This document shows positions 18,386 to 26,304 of a stretch of DNA of 47,292 nucleotides, one piece after another; the stretch's first letter is position 1, and each line of letters opens with the position of its first letter. The stretch lies in contig DS022288.2 in the NCBI GenBank assembly GCA_000153745.1, positions 17,999 through 65,290 on the forward strand. The letters are read 5' to 3'. Below the pieces are notes generated by a model, which had not been told where the DNA came from, did not search any database, and saw nothing but the letters and a program-made list of their open reading frames with translations. The DNA is from Rhodobacterales bacterium HTCC2255 (GTDB lineage Bacteria > Pseudomonadota > Alphaproteobacteria > Rhodobacterales > Rhodobacteraceae). Position numbers and translations under genes: made by a program.

Positions 18386-19186
18386 TTAGGATTTTTGTAT
18401 TAGCTGTTCACAAGTGTAATCAATCAAATCACGGGCGATCGAAATAGAAGGTGGAATATGCGGCAATGCCTCAGGGTCAAACCAATCGGCATGCAAAATC
18501 TCTTTACCATCGACAACGATGTCACCGCCAGCATATTCGGCGGTAAAGCCCATCATTAGGGAGTGTGGAAATGGCCAAGGCTGAGAACCAAAATATTGTA
18601 TATTTTTTAATTTTACACCTACTTCTTCAGCGACTTCTCGATGCACAGCTTGTTCTAATGATTCGCCACTTTCTACAAATCCAGCCAACGTGGAGTACAT
18701 TTGTGTCTGTGTATGACGATTGCCTTGAGCAAGTAATATTTGTTTACCGTTATGAATGGCAACAATAATACAAGGTGAAACTCTAGGATAAGTTCGATGC
18801 TGACAAACATCACATTGGCACGCCATTTCCCATTGTACTTGACGGGTGGAAGCCCCGCATTGCCCACAGTATTGATGTGTCCTTAAAAATTGCGCATATT
18901 GCCACGCTCTTGCTATATGCTGAAAATCAAGGTTAATACTGCCGAGTAGCACTTCTCTTAGTGTCACTAAGCGATGCTGATGTTCGTTATCAACCGTTTC
19001 TAATGCAGCGTGTTGTAAATCCAATAGCTGGATGACATGTTTATCGTCTTGGTGAAGTAATACCGCATTTTCTGTATATTCTTGTAGGTCAAACTCTTCA
19101 ATAGAATCCGGTAAATGGTATTGGTCTTGGTGCTGAAATATACATAACTTATTTTGAGAAAAAATGATCCAATAAGTGTTAGGCAT
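18386..19186 (-). CDS. nudC: NAD(+) diphosphatase / NAD-capped RNA hydrolase NudC
   Basis: Nudix hydrolase that cleaves NADH to NMNH and AMP and removes NAD caps from RNA. A zinc ribbon is formed by C107, C110, C125 and C128. The Nudix box runs from about G169 (GFVESGESLEQAVHREVAEE), and the NudC-specific SQPWPFPHS motif is at 201-209. The length of 266 residues is close to E. coli (257). It is followed by hemE on the same strand with a 62-base gap and is divergent from zur (92-base gap). Confidence 0.95.
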   Translation of the reverse strand: MPNTYWIIFSQNKLCIFQHQDQYHLPDSIEEFDLQEYTENAVLLHQDDKHVIQLLDLQHAALETVDNEHQHRLVTLREVLLGSINLDFQHIARAWQYAQFLRTHQYCGQCGASTRQVQWEMACQCDVCQHRTYPRVSPCIIVAIHNGKQILLAQGNRHTQTQMYSTLAGFVESGESLEQAVHREVAEEVGVKLKNIQYFGSQPWPFPHSLMMGFTAEYAGGDIVVDGKEILHADWFDPEALPHIPPSISIARDLIDYTCEQLIQKS

Positions 19187-19263
19187 AGGCTGACTGGTTA
19201 ATTAAGTTGAATTATTTTCCACAATATCACAATCTTACCTTTATCTGAGCGTTATTTTGCCGA

Positions 19264-19269
19264 TATAAT
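19264..19269 (+). promoter_or_regulatory. Candidate -10 element for a leaderless zur transcript
   Basis: A perfect TATAAT ends only 9 bases before the zur ATG at 19279, so a start point at the usual distance falls 1-3 bases before or at the ATG. No Shine-Dalgarno sequence precedes the ATG. The -35 region (TTATCT at 19241-19246, 17-base spacing) is a weak match. Confidence 0.45.
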
Positions 19270-19278
19270 CACTGTATT

Positions 19279-19713
19279 ATGGATAAATTAATTGCCAAAG
19301 CAAAAACCCATTGTGAAAATAATGGTGCACGATTCACCCCTTTAAGAGAGGAAGTGTATCGGATATTACTCAATAAAGATGCGCCAATGGGCGCGTATGA
19401 CTTATTGGATTTGTTACGCGAATCAAATGATTCAGCTAAACCTGCGACCATTTATCGTTCGTTAGATTTTTTGCTAGATTTTGGGTTAATCCATAAATTA
19501 GAGTCAACGAATACGTTCGTCGCTTGCCATCATTTTGGTTGTGCGCATCCTGTGCAGTTTCTAATTTGTGATGATTGCGGTGATGTGACTGAAATTCAAT
19601 CTACATCTCTGTATGACGCATTATCAGCTCAAGCAATTGAAATGGGTTTTATTATTAAACAACAAACTATTGAAGCTCATGGTGCATGTAAAGCATGTGC
19701 TCAAGCTAGTTAG
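19279..19713 (+). CDS. zur: Fur-family zinc uptake regulator Zur
   Basis: Zinc-responsive repressor of zinc import genes. The winged-helix domain (about 1-80) contains RFTPLREEVYRILL and the recognition region KPATIYRSLDFLLDFGL. The dimerisation domain has the structural zinc cysteines C97, C100, C137 and C140. Possible regulatory ligands H84, H85, C88 and H90 are in ACHHFGCAHP. The 144-residue length and the FGCAHPVQFLICDDCG pattern favour Zur over Fur or PerR. No zinc transporter genes are close by. The ATG aligns with family N termini although it lacks a ribosome-binding site. Confidence 0.9.
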   Translation: MDKLIAKAKTHCENNGARFTPLREEVYRILLNKDAPMGAYDLLDLLRESNDSAKPATIYRSLDFLLDFGLIHKLESTNTFVACHHFGCAHPVQFLICDDCGDVTEIQSTSLYDALSAQAIEMGFIIKQQTIEAHGACKACAQAS

Positions 19714-19774
19714 CGAGTACTAAATATAAAATAATGACATAATACTATTTATGACCATTGCTTTATCCACTTAG

Positions 19775-19960
19775 CCATCTACACTTTACTTCACCATCTA
19801 CATAGCATTACTTGTATCACGTTATGGCGCACCAGCCGAACGTATTACAGCAATTGGCTACGGCGAATCTCGCCCAGTTAACTCTGCGAATAATGCTACA
19901 GCTCATCGTGAAAACCGCCGTATTGTCGGAATAGTTAAGGCGACAGTAGAAAGTAAATAA
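19775..19960 (+). pseudogene. Degraded remnant of an OmpA-family protein (C-terminal end only)
   Basis: A frame with no start codon, open from a stop at 19772-19774 to TAA at 19958-19960. It encodes about 48 residues that match the end of an OmpA-like peptidoglycan-binding domain: RYGAPAERITAIGYGESRP, then NNATAHRENRRIVG and KATVESK. This covers the last helix-strand and the NRRV motif. The N-terminal barrel, the signal peptide and most of the OmpA_C domain are absent. The upstream 100 bases (19714-19813) are AT-rich with nothing recognisable. A strong terminator still follows at 20011. It is best read as the tail of a deleted gene. Confidence 0.8.
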
Positions 19961-20010
19961 GCCAATACATTATGAGCCGACTCTATTGAAAAGAGTGAAT
20001 CCCATATACT

Positions 20011-20041
20011 AAAAACCCCAAATTTGTTTTGGGGTTTTTTA
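20011..20041. terminator. Bidirectional intrinsic terminator between the ompA remnant and dnaB
   Basis: Stem AAAAACCCCAAA (20011-20022) with TTTGGGGTTTTT (20028-20039), a 5-base loop and a T-run on the plus side. On the minus strand the stem begins with the same T-rich arm, so it can also end dnaB transcripts, whose stop is about 30 bases away. Confidence 0.85.
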
Positions 20042-20069
20042 TTGTAAATGACATGAGTGGCATCAATTA

Positions 20070-21470
20070 TTAGTAGTCTTCACCTAAGTCAGGCCCATCA
20101 TAGTTATCAAAACGCGAAAACTGACCTTGGAATGCTAATAACGAGGTCCCTATCGGACCATTACGCTGTTTACCGATAATGATCTCTGATACGCCTTTGC
20201 GATCCGAGTTTTCGTTATACACCTCATCACGGTAAATAAACATGATCAAATCGGCATCTTGTTCTATTGAGCCTGATTCACGCAAATCTGAGTTAACCGG
20301 GCGTTTATCAGCACGTTGCTCCAAACTACGGTTGAGCTGTGAAAGCGCAATCACAGGCACTTCAAGCTCTTTAGCTAAGGCTTTCAGTGACCGTGAAATC
20401 TCAGCAATCTCTAGCGTACGATTATCAGATAATGAAGGCACTCGCATTAACTGCAAATAATCAATCATGATCATGCTGATACCGCCTTTGTCTCGCGCTA
20501 ATTTCCGTGCACGAGAGCGCACATCCATAGGCGTCAGACCCGAGGAATCATCAATAAATAAGTTATCTTTATCTTTGAGCATCGCCATCGTATTGGAAAT
20601 ACGCGCCCAATCATCATCATCTAATTGCGCAGTACGAATTTTAGTTTGATCAACCCGACTCAAGGAGGCTAACATCCTCATCATTAGTTGCTCAGAAGGC
20701 ATCTCAAGACTAAATACCAGTACCGGTTTTTCTTCGAGCATCATGGCGTTTTCAGCCAGGTTCATCGCAAAAGTCGTCTTACCCATTGACGGCCTTGCCG
20801 CGACAATGATCAAATCGCTAGGCTGCATACCCGACGTTTTTTTATCCAAGTCGACAAAGCCTGTCGAGACTCCTGTCACCGCTTTATTGTTTTTGACAAG
20901 TTGCTCTAACCGGTCAATAGTTTTACCTAACACTGACTCCACATTACGCGGACCTTCATTTTCACCGGTACGCTTTTCAGCAATTTCAAAGACCTTACTC
21001 TCAGCCATATCCAAGACATCAGCACTGTCACGTCCCTCAGGGTTATAGCCCACTTCCGCAATATCATGTGCCACCCCAATTAACTCACGGATAATAGCCC
21101 GCTCTTTGATGATTTTGGCATAGGAAACAACGTTAGCAGCACTGGGTGTGTTTTTAGCGAGTTCAGCTAAATACGCAAAACCACCGGCTTCATCAAGCTT
21201 ATCATGAAGTTCGAGATGCTCGGAGGTAGTGATCACATCTACCGGTTGATTATTGGCTAACAGTTTTAAGATAGACTGATATATAACTTGGTGAGAACGA
21301 TTATAAAAATCTGATTCAATCACGATTTCTGCGACTTTATCCCAACTATCTGGGGATATAAGCATAGAGCCAATGACCGACTGCTCTGCTTCAATTGAGT
21401 GTGGCGGGATCTTTAAACGATCAACTTTTTCATCGTTGTATTTTTGCTTCTTCTCGTTATCCGCTTGCAT
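20070..21470 (-). CDS. dnaB: Replicative DNA helicase DnaB
   Basis: Hexameric 5'-3' helicase of the replication fork, which also recruits primase. The N-terminal domain begins KIPPHSIEAEQSVIGSML. The RecA-like domain has Walker A ARPSMGKTTFAMN (GKT at 230-232), Walker B MIMIDYLQLM, and the late DLRESGSIEQDADLIMFIYRDE. I take the ATG at 21470 (466 residues); a GTG 12 bases upstream is also in frame, and neither has a well-spaced ribosome-binding site. No intein is present. It lies downstream of rplI on the same strand, separated by a secreted hypothetical protein and two terminators, so it probably has its own promoter. Confidence 0.96.
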   Translation of the reverse strand: MQADNEKKQKYNDEKVDRLKIPPHSIEAEQSVIGSMLISPDSWDKVAEIVIESDFYNRSHQVIYQSILKLLANNQPVDVITTSEHLELHDKLDEAGGFAYLAELAKNTPSAANVVSYAKIIKERAIIRELIGVAHDIAEVGYNPEGRDSADVLDMAESKVFEIAEKRTGENEGPRNVESVLGKTIDRLEQLVKNNKAVTGVSTGFVDLDKKTSGMQPSDLIIVAARPSMGKTTFAMNLAENAMMLEEKPVLVFSLEMPSEQLMMRMLASLSRVDQTKIRTAQLDDDDWARISNTMAMLKDKDNLFIDDSSGLTPMDVRSRARKLARDKGGISMIMIDYLQLMRVPSLSDNRTLEIAEISRSLKALAKELEVPVIALSQLNRSLEQRADKRPVNSDLRESGSIEQDADLIMFIYRDEVYNENSDRKGVSEIIIGKQRNGPIGTSLLAFQGQFSRFDNYDGPDLGEDY

Positions 21471-21530
21471 GCCTTCAACCACATCGCTAAAAATTGAGTA
21501 TGATTATACTCATTTATCGTCATCACGCTC

Positions 21531-21562
21531 AATAAAAAAGCCACTGTTTTAATTCAGTGGCT
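21531..21562 (-). terminator. Intrinsic terminator after the secreted hypothetical protein
   Basis: AGCCACTG (21539-21546) pairs with CAGTGGCT (21555-21562). On the minus strand the stem runs directly into TTTTTTATT. It lies 44 bases past the stop of the gene at 21606-22151 and upstream of dnaB. Confidence 0.85.
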
Positions 21563-21605
21563 CGCTTCCCCAGCTAACAATATATATGAGAAGATGGTTA
21601 CCCGG

Positions 21606-22151
21606 TCATTTTACCTCATATTTAGCTTGTTTTTTGGCTAAGTAGATTTGCTCTGCTTGGGCCATCTTGAGTAATTGTTGGTACAGTTTCGGGTGCTTCT
21701 TCACTAATTTTTCAACATACACTAGCGCTTCTTTTCGATCCCGAGTACTTAAAAATTCAATCGTATCAAGCGACGGTGGATTTCTAACAATCCCTTGTCG
21801 GAGTAAACTTGTGTCTGTGTTACTGAATGCCTCTTGAGAAGCCTGTGCAGATTGGTTTAACCAAAATTGAGGGTAACAGAAGGTGCGCTTGATGTGAGAT
21901 CCTGTAATCCGGCGTTTATCACAAACCATTTTAAACTTAGGCTCATCCGCTAAAGAATTATATAGTTCATAAAAGTCGAGTTCTGCCATTTCAAACTGTT
22001 TCTTGTAATACAGCAAGGGCACTTTGCTCTCGACAATAATATTTTCATACTCATTCTTGTCTGGAGTCTGAGAAGCACTATATCCAACGTTAGAAAATAC
22101 AGCGCTAAGTATTAATATAATTGACGCGAAGGTTAAGTAACGAGGTTTCAT
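21606..22151 (-). CDS. Conserved secreted protein of unknown function
   Basis: A 181-residue protein with a clear signal peptide (MKPRYLTFASIILILSAVFS, cleavage probably after the YSA region near 26). The mature part has two cysteines, C77 and C92, in MVCDKRRITGSHIKRTFCYPQF, which could form a disulfide in the periplasm. A charged helical C terminus is rich in lysine and alanine. The repeated DFYELYNSLADEPKF pattern resembles a family of secreted hypotheticals I associate with Alteromonadales, but I cannot name a domain. The ATG at 22151 (one codon after a TTG) has AGGA at 7 bases. It has its own terminators on both sides. Confidence 0.8.
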   Translation of the reverse strand: MKPRYLTFASIILILSAVFSNVGYSASQTPDKNEYENIIVESKVPLLYYKKQFEMAELDFYELYNSLADEPKFKMVCDKRRITGSHIKRTFCYPQFWLNQSAQASQEAFSNTDTSLLRQGIVRNPPSLDTIEFLSTRDRKEALVYVEKLVKKHPKLYQQLLKMAQAEQIYLAKKQAKYEVK

Positions 22152-22225
22152 CAAAAGTCCTACTCGTGGTTTATGTTACTATTTATTTTTAGCATAGATG
22201 CCTTTTGAGTACAATTTTCAGGCAT

Positions 22226-22253
22226 AAAAAAACACTGCCGTGGCAGTGTTTTT
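22226..22253 (-). terminator. Terminator of the rpsF-rpsR-rplI operon
   Basis: Near-perfect 12-bp stem AAAAACACTGCC (22228-22239) with GGCAGTGTTTTT (22242-22253). On the minus strand it ends in a T-run, 25 bases beyond the rplI stop. The symmetric A and T flanks mean it could work in both directions. Confidence 0.9.
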
Positions 22254-22277
22254 ATCATCCGATCATCGAGTTGCTAA

Positions 22278-22727
22278 TTACTCAGCAGCAATAACCAGTT
22301 TAACTGTAGTCGTTACTTCAGCGTGTAATTGTACGTCAATGTCGTATTCGCCAAGTTCGCGTAATGTACCAGTAGGTAATTTCACTTCCGCTTTAGTTAC
22401 CGCAACACCGGCTGCAGAAACTGCATCAGCGATATCACGTGTACCAACAGAACCGAATAATTTACCTTCGTCACCCGCTGGTGCTTGGATAGTGACAGCT
22501 TCAAGCGCTGTTAACTGATCCGCACGTGCTTGCGCAGCGTTTAATACTTCGGTCATTTTCGCTTCAAGTTCAGCACGGCGTGCTTCAAACTTTTCAACGT
22601 TATCTTTAGTTGCTGGAACTGCTTTACCCTGTGGGAATAAGAAGTTACGAGCATAACCAGACTTAACTGAAACTTGGTCACCAAGGCCACCTAAGTTAGC
22701 GATTTTATCTAATAAAATGATATTCAT
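22278..22727 (-). CDS. rplI: 50S ribosomal protein L9
   Basis: Large-subunit protein that binds 23S rRNA at the base of the L1 stalk with its N-terminal domain. The N-terminal signature [29 protein letters not shown] is nearly canonical (shown here by [18 protein letters not shown]). A long connecting helix and the C-terminal domain follow; the latter has [15 protein letters not shown]. The length of 149 residues equals E. coli. It ends the rpsF operon, 14 bases after rpsR. Confidence 0.98.
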   Translation of the reverse strand: MNIILLDKIANLGGLGDQVSVKSGYARNFLFPQGKAVPATKDNVEKFEARRAELEAKMTEVLNAAQARADQLTALEAVTIQAPAGDEGKLFGSVGTRDIADAVSAAGVAVTKAEVKLPTGTLRELGEYDIDVQLHAEVTTTVKLVIAAE

Positions 22728-22741
22728 TATGATTCCTCAGC

Positions 22742-22969
22742 TTACTTATGTGAGTCAGTGTAAGGTAACAACGCTAAGAAACGCGCACGTTTGATAGCTG
22801 TTGATAACTGACGCTGATATTTCGCGCTAGTACCAGTAATACGGCTTGGTACGATCTTGCCACTTTCAGTGACATAGTTACGTAATGTTGCAGTATCTTT
22901 ATAATCAATCTCTACTACGCCTTCAGCTGAGAAGCGGCAGAATTTACGACGTCTAAAAAATCGAGCCAT
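22742..22969 (-). CDS. rpsR: 30S ribosomal protein S18
   Basis: Small-subunit protein that pairs with S6 on 16S rRNA. The 75-residue sequence has the expected RRRKFCRF start, the [20 protein letters not shown] core and the C-terminal [18 protein letters not shown]. Length and sequence match E. coli S18. It follows rpsF with an 11-base gap; the priB gene found between them in enterobacteria is absent. Confidence 0.98.
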   Translation of the reverse strand: MARFFRRRKFCRFSAEGVVEIDYKDTATLRNYVTESGKIVPSRITGTSAKYQRQLSTAIKRARFLALLPYTDSHK

Positions 22970-22980
22970 GTTCCGTCTCC

Positions 22981-23376
22981 TTATGCTTGTTCGTCAGATG
23001 CGTCAGCAGCAGGAGCTGGTGCAGCGTCTTCACGTTTAGTTGGGCGTTCTTCACGACGTTCTTCTTTCTTCATTGGAGAAGCTTCAGTTACCGGACCTTT
23101 GGTGCGCATAACTAAGTTACGAAGGATTACATCGTTGAAACGGAAAGCAGTTTCTAATTCTTCAAGTGCTTCAGCTGATGCTTCTGCATTGATTAGAACA
23201 TAGTGTGCTTTGTGTAATTTTTCGATTGGGTATGCCAATTGACGGCGGCCCCAGTCTTCAAGACGAGTGATTGAACCACCATCTTGAGTTAAGATCCCAG
23301 AATATTTTTCAATCATTGCTGGAACTTGTTCACTCTGATCAGGGTGAACCATGAATACGATTTCGTAATGACGCAT
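22981..23376 (-). CDS. rpsF: 30S ribosomal protein S6
   Basis: Small-subunit protein that binds 16S rRNA together with S18. [21 protein letters not shown] is the typical start, with [19 protein letters not shown] in the body. The C-terminal tail is long, acidic and basic ([19 protein letters not shown]), ending [10 protein letters not shown] use the ATG at 23376 (131 residues), which has AAGGAA 6 bases upstream; the frame is open 18 codons further but that part is the leader. First gene of the rpsF-rpsR-rplI operon. Confidence 0.97.
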   Translation of the reverse strand: MRHYEIVFMVHPDQSEQVPAMIEKYSGILTQDGGSITRLEDWGRRQLAYPIEKLHKAHYVLINAEASAEALEELETAFRFNDVILRNLVMRTKGPVTEASPMKKEERREERPTKREDAAPAPAADASDEQA

Positions 23377-23461
23377 CGTGTATTCCTTACGGTTGTAGTC
23401 TCGACAGTACAGCCAACTGTATGGAGACAAGGAATGATTAGTATGGCTGTAAGGGTCGCGT

Positions 23462-23489
23462 ATATTACACGAATTTAGCTAAATTACAA
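23462..23489 (-). promoter_or_regulatory. Candidate promoter of the rpsF operon
   Basis: On the minus strand TTGTAA (23484-23489) and TAATAT (23462-23467) are 16 bases apart. They are followed by a GC-rich stretch (ACGCGACCC) like the discriminators of stringently controlled ribosomal promoters. The leader to the rpsF ATG would be about 80 bases. It holds a small hairpin (TACAG-TTGG-CTGTA) and a CCG just before the ribosome-binding site, which could take part in S6:S18 autoregulation. That last point is inference. Confidence 0.45.
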
Positions 23490-23520
23490 TCTTTTTGGGA
23501 GGCAGACCCATGACACCATG

Positions 23521-25917
23521 TTATTGTTGCCAAGCATAGCTAAATTTCATGAATAAGGACTGTTCATTTGCCGTCACTTTTTTCACATTATCATTGCGAT
23601 ATGCCGCATCAGAATAGCCAATAAAAAACTTAGTTAACGGGTTCACTTTATACGAGTACAATAATTGTAAGCCTCGGTCTTCATATTCCGCGTCAACTGC
23701 ATCGCGATAGTTGTTTTGGTTTCGTTGAATATCCGATACTGACAGAATCACTCTTACAAATTGCTTATCATCGATTTGATAGGTCATCCGTGTATCGAGT
23801 AATTTTGCGGTGTATACCTCTGCGCCTTCAGCTTCCAATGTTTGATATTCATAGCCCAAATTAAACCGAATATGCTCACCTATATCATAACTAATTCTAG
23901 TTTCCGTTTTATACTCATTCCCAAGACGATCATTGCTAAAGTCAATTTGTTTACCTTGGCCAAAAAATTGGTAAACACTCATACTATCAGTCGGATCGGT
24001 TTCCAGGATCAAACGCATGTAATCTTCAGTGTACAAGGTCGTTTTGTCGTTAATTGATAATAATGCATTGCGGTCAAGCGTCTCGGTCCAATCAGGTGTA
24101 TTAAGCTCTCCATCAATCTCCCCTAAGATAAACTGACGCACGCCCACTCGATCACGAATTTTTCCACCCACATCGATTAATGTATTAAATTTCCCTTTGA
24201 CGCGAAAATAGATCTCGCGCTCTTTTTCTAATAACTCACCGGCACTATTTTTATGAATATCCCAATCACCACTCAAACGCATGTAATTAAACCATCGTTC
24301 ATCATTGCGCCATAAATATCCCCCACCTAAGACCGTGATATACCGATCTGCCCGAGAGACAAATCCCATATCAGCCCTAAATCCTGCGTTATTTCTATAA
24401 TGATTCGCACGCAGGAAATAATGTTCAGTGTCACGCGCATACTGTAAGCTCATGGCATTACCTGCAAAAGGCTTATCATTTAATACTCGCAATGCCGTTT
24501 CAGATAAATCATTCACCTGAGTACAATCGTTATCGCATAAATCGACATACAAATTATGGGGATATTGAGTTTCAGAGTGAACCCATTGAACTTTGATCGT
24601 ATCGCTTTCGTTTGGCTTATATTTTACATCAATACCATTCACGTAATTATAATAATCATCTGATTCTCTGATGGTCGTGACACTCCCGATGGATAGCTGT
24701 GCATCCATGTCATAACGATATCTAGCGGTAAAGTTCTGTGATATTTGTGCTAGCGTCGCGACTGAAGAATTTAAGTTGCCGGGGATCAAAAAGCTCGTTG
24801 AGGCATCGTCAGCAAAAAACATACCTAATGAATGCCCGCCAATTCTTCCTGTGAGCTTCACTCCATAATCTGGCGCGTTAATATTTCGGGTATAAACCAG
24901 ATTTAAATTGGTAGTGAAGTAATCTGCATTTTCGACAAAAAACGGACGACGTTCAGGAAAAAATAAGGCAAACGTATTATTGACCGATAACTGCCCTGCA
25001 TCGGATTCGACCTGAGAAAAGTCAGGATTTAATGTGGCTTGTAAGGATATCTCAGGCGTGATCCCCCATTTAACGTCTAGACTCAACGCTTGGTTTGTCT
25101 CATCTACCCAATCTGACTCACCTAGTTCAATATCACGTTCTCGACTCTTACCCGCTACCATGGTCGGTACAATCGCTAAGTTTTGCCCCTGAGTAGCATT
25201 ATCAAATCCAATAGCTCTCCCCATTTGACACAAATTACATGAATTATCGCGATCGTATTGAAGATGAGTAATTCGATAGACATTGTCTCGTGGGAAAAAC
25301 CGTACAAATTCAATCCCCCATTCTTTCTCACCAGGTCGATCATCAAAATTCATAATCCTAAGCGGAATAGCCACTTCAACCACATATCCATTATCGGTAA
25401 TTTGTCCTTTGCTTTCCCAAATAGCATCCCAACTGTCTGATTCATTCCCCGTCATTTCATTTTGAATGCCATCCGATTGGATCCCAAATGGGTTAATGAA
25501 AAACTGATATGCAAGACGGGCATCATTAAACGTATCCAGCTTGATACCGACTAAATCATCACCCCATATCTGGTCGCGATCGCGATAAGAAGCTCGCACG
25601 GCTTCGGGTTGATCATCAAAAGCAATGAAAGCGACATAGAGTGTGTCATCAGATGCAAAGGAATAGACGGTAGTAGCGACAGGTGCAGAGATATTATCAA
25701 ATGGCTGCACGACGTTATCCAATATAACTTCAGCAGCACCTTGCCATTCAGCTTGCGAAAATTGTCCATCAATCGAAACCATAGCCGTATTATTAACCGG
25801 TATTATGATCCGTTCATCTGCATATACAAGGCCATTTTTATTTAAGTATAAAAACGTCAATAGTAATGCGAATTTAATAAAGTTAAACGATTTACAGCAG
25901 GAATAAATCTGTGACAT
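23521..25917 (-). CDS. CBM9-like / DUF5916 outer-membrane protein
   Basis: A 798-residue exported protein. A signal sequence (about 10-34, FNFIKFALLLTFLYLNKNGL) is followed by a carbohydrate-binding-family-9-like beta-sandwich (about 40-240; MVSIDGQFSQAEWQGA, DDTLYVAFIAFDDQP, NGYVVEVAIPLRIMNF). A DUF5916 region of many alternating strands then runs to the end (LNPDFSQVESDAGQL, FFPERRPFFVENADYF), ending in YAWQQ. This looks like an outer-membrane barrel with a periplasmic or surface sugar-binding-like domain. Ligand unknown. The ATG at 25917 is better than the upstream TTG, though its ribosome-binding site is weak. It is divergent from a large hybrid two-component regulator across a 387-bp gap, so it is a likely target of it. 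Confidence 0.8.
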   Translation of the reverse strand: MSQIYSCCKSFNFIKFALLLTFLYLNKNGLVYADERIIIPVNNTAMVSIDGQFSQAEWQGAAEVILDNVVQPFDNISAPVATTVYSFASDDTLYVAFIAFDDQPEAVRASYRDRDQIWGDDLVGIKLDTFNDARLAYQFFINPFGIQSDGIQNEMTGNESDSWDAIWESKGQITDNGYVVEVAIPLRIMNFDDRPGEKEWGIEFVRFFPRDNVYRITHLQYDRDNSCNLCQMGRAIGFDNATQGQNLAIVPTMVAGKSRERDIELGESDWVDETNQALSLDVKWGITPEISLQATLNPDFSQVESDAGQLSVNNTFALFFPERRPFFVENADYFTTNLNLVYTRNINAPDYGVKLTGRIGGHSLGMFFADDASTSFLIPGNLNSSVATLAQISQNFTARYRYDMDAQLSIGSVTTIRESDDYYNYVNGIDVKYKPNESDTIKVQWVHSETQYPHNLYVDLCDNDCTQVNDLSETALRVLNDKPFAGNAMSLQYARDTEHYFLRANHYRNNAGFRADMGFVSRADRYITVLGGGYLWRNDERWFNYMRLSGDWDIHKNSAGELLEKEREIYFRVKGKFNTLIDVGGKIRDRVGVRQFILGEIDGELNTPDWTETLDRNALLSINDKTTLYTEDYMRLILETDPTDSMSVYQFFGQGKQIDFSNDRLGNEYKTETRISYDIGEHIRFNLGYEYQTLEAEGAEVYTAKLLDTRMTYQIDDKQFVRVILSVSDIQRNQNNYRDAVDAEYEDRGLQLLYSYKVNPLTKFFIGYSDAAYRNDNVKKVTANEQSLFMKFSYAWQQ

Positions 25918-25988
25918 GTAATGGCCCAATACAAATAAATCGCGCGCATTATTTCATAGAATGATTTTAAACAACAGAATTTGGAAAA

Positions 25989-26262
25989 ACATCCGTGTAT
26001 CAAACATCCATGATATGGCATCCGATAGCACCACTTCAAGTACACCCTGTACTTAGATTTCCTTGAGGCTTTCAACATCCATGTTGATTGACATCCACTG
26101 TTTAAACTGTGTGTTAGAGTATGATTTAAATTAATTTTCATCAATTCAAAGCACAGTATAAATATACATAAAACCCTATAATTATACTTTCACATACCCG
26201 ACAATCTGTTGCTCAATTTCGACATCATCCATGAAAATGCTTGATAAATGTTGAGAACATCC
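25989..26262 (+). promoter_or_regulatory. Cluster of seven CATCC motifs in the DUF5916/HTCS intergenic region
   Basis: The 387-bp gap (25918-26304) has no gene. It holds seven copies of CATCC, all in the same orientation. Five are ACATCC (25989, 26004, 26075, 26091, 26257), one is GCATCC (26018) and one TCATCC (26225). Several continue as CATCCRTG or CATCCGAT. Three are spaced 15 and 14 bases apart and another pair 16 apart. The dense part lies 72-180 bases upstream of the DUF5916 gene. This resembles direct-repeat operators of AraC-type regulators; the neighbouring hybrid regulator is the obvious candidate binder. Confidence 0.4.
26038..26054. repeat. Perfect 7-3-7 inverted repeat upstream of the DUF5916 gene
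   Basis: AAGTACA-CCC-TGTACTT, between the CATCC clusters. A second, shorter one, CAACAT-CC-ATGTTG, is at 26073-26086 and contains one of the CATCC motifs. Both could be dimer-binding operators. Confidence 0.55.
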
Positions 26263-26304
26263 GATGATAGGCTTGTTTGATGTATTTTATTTGATAGGTT
26301 TATC

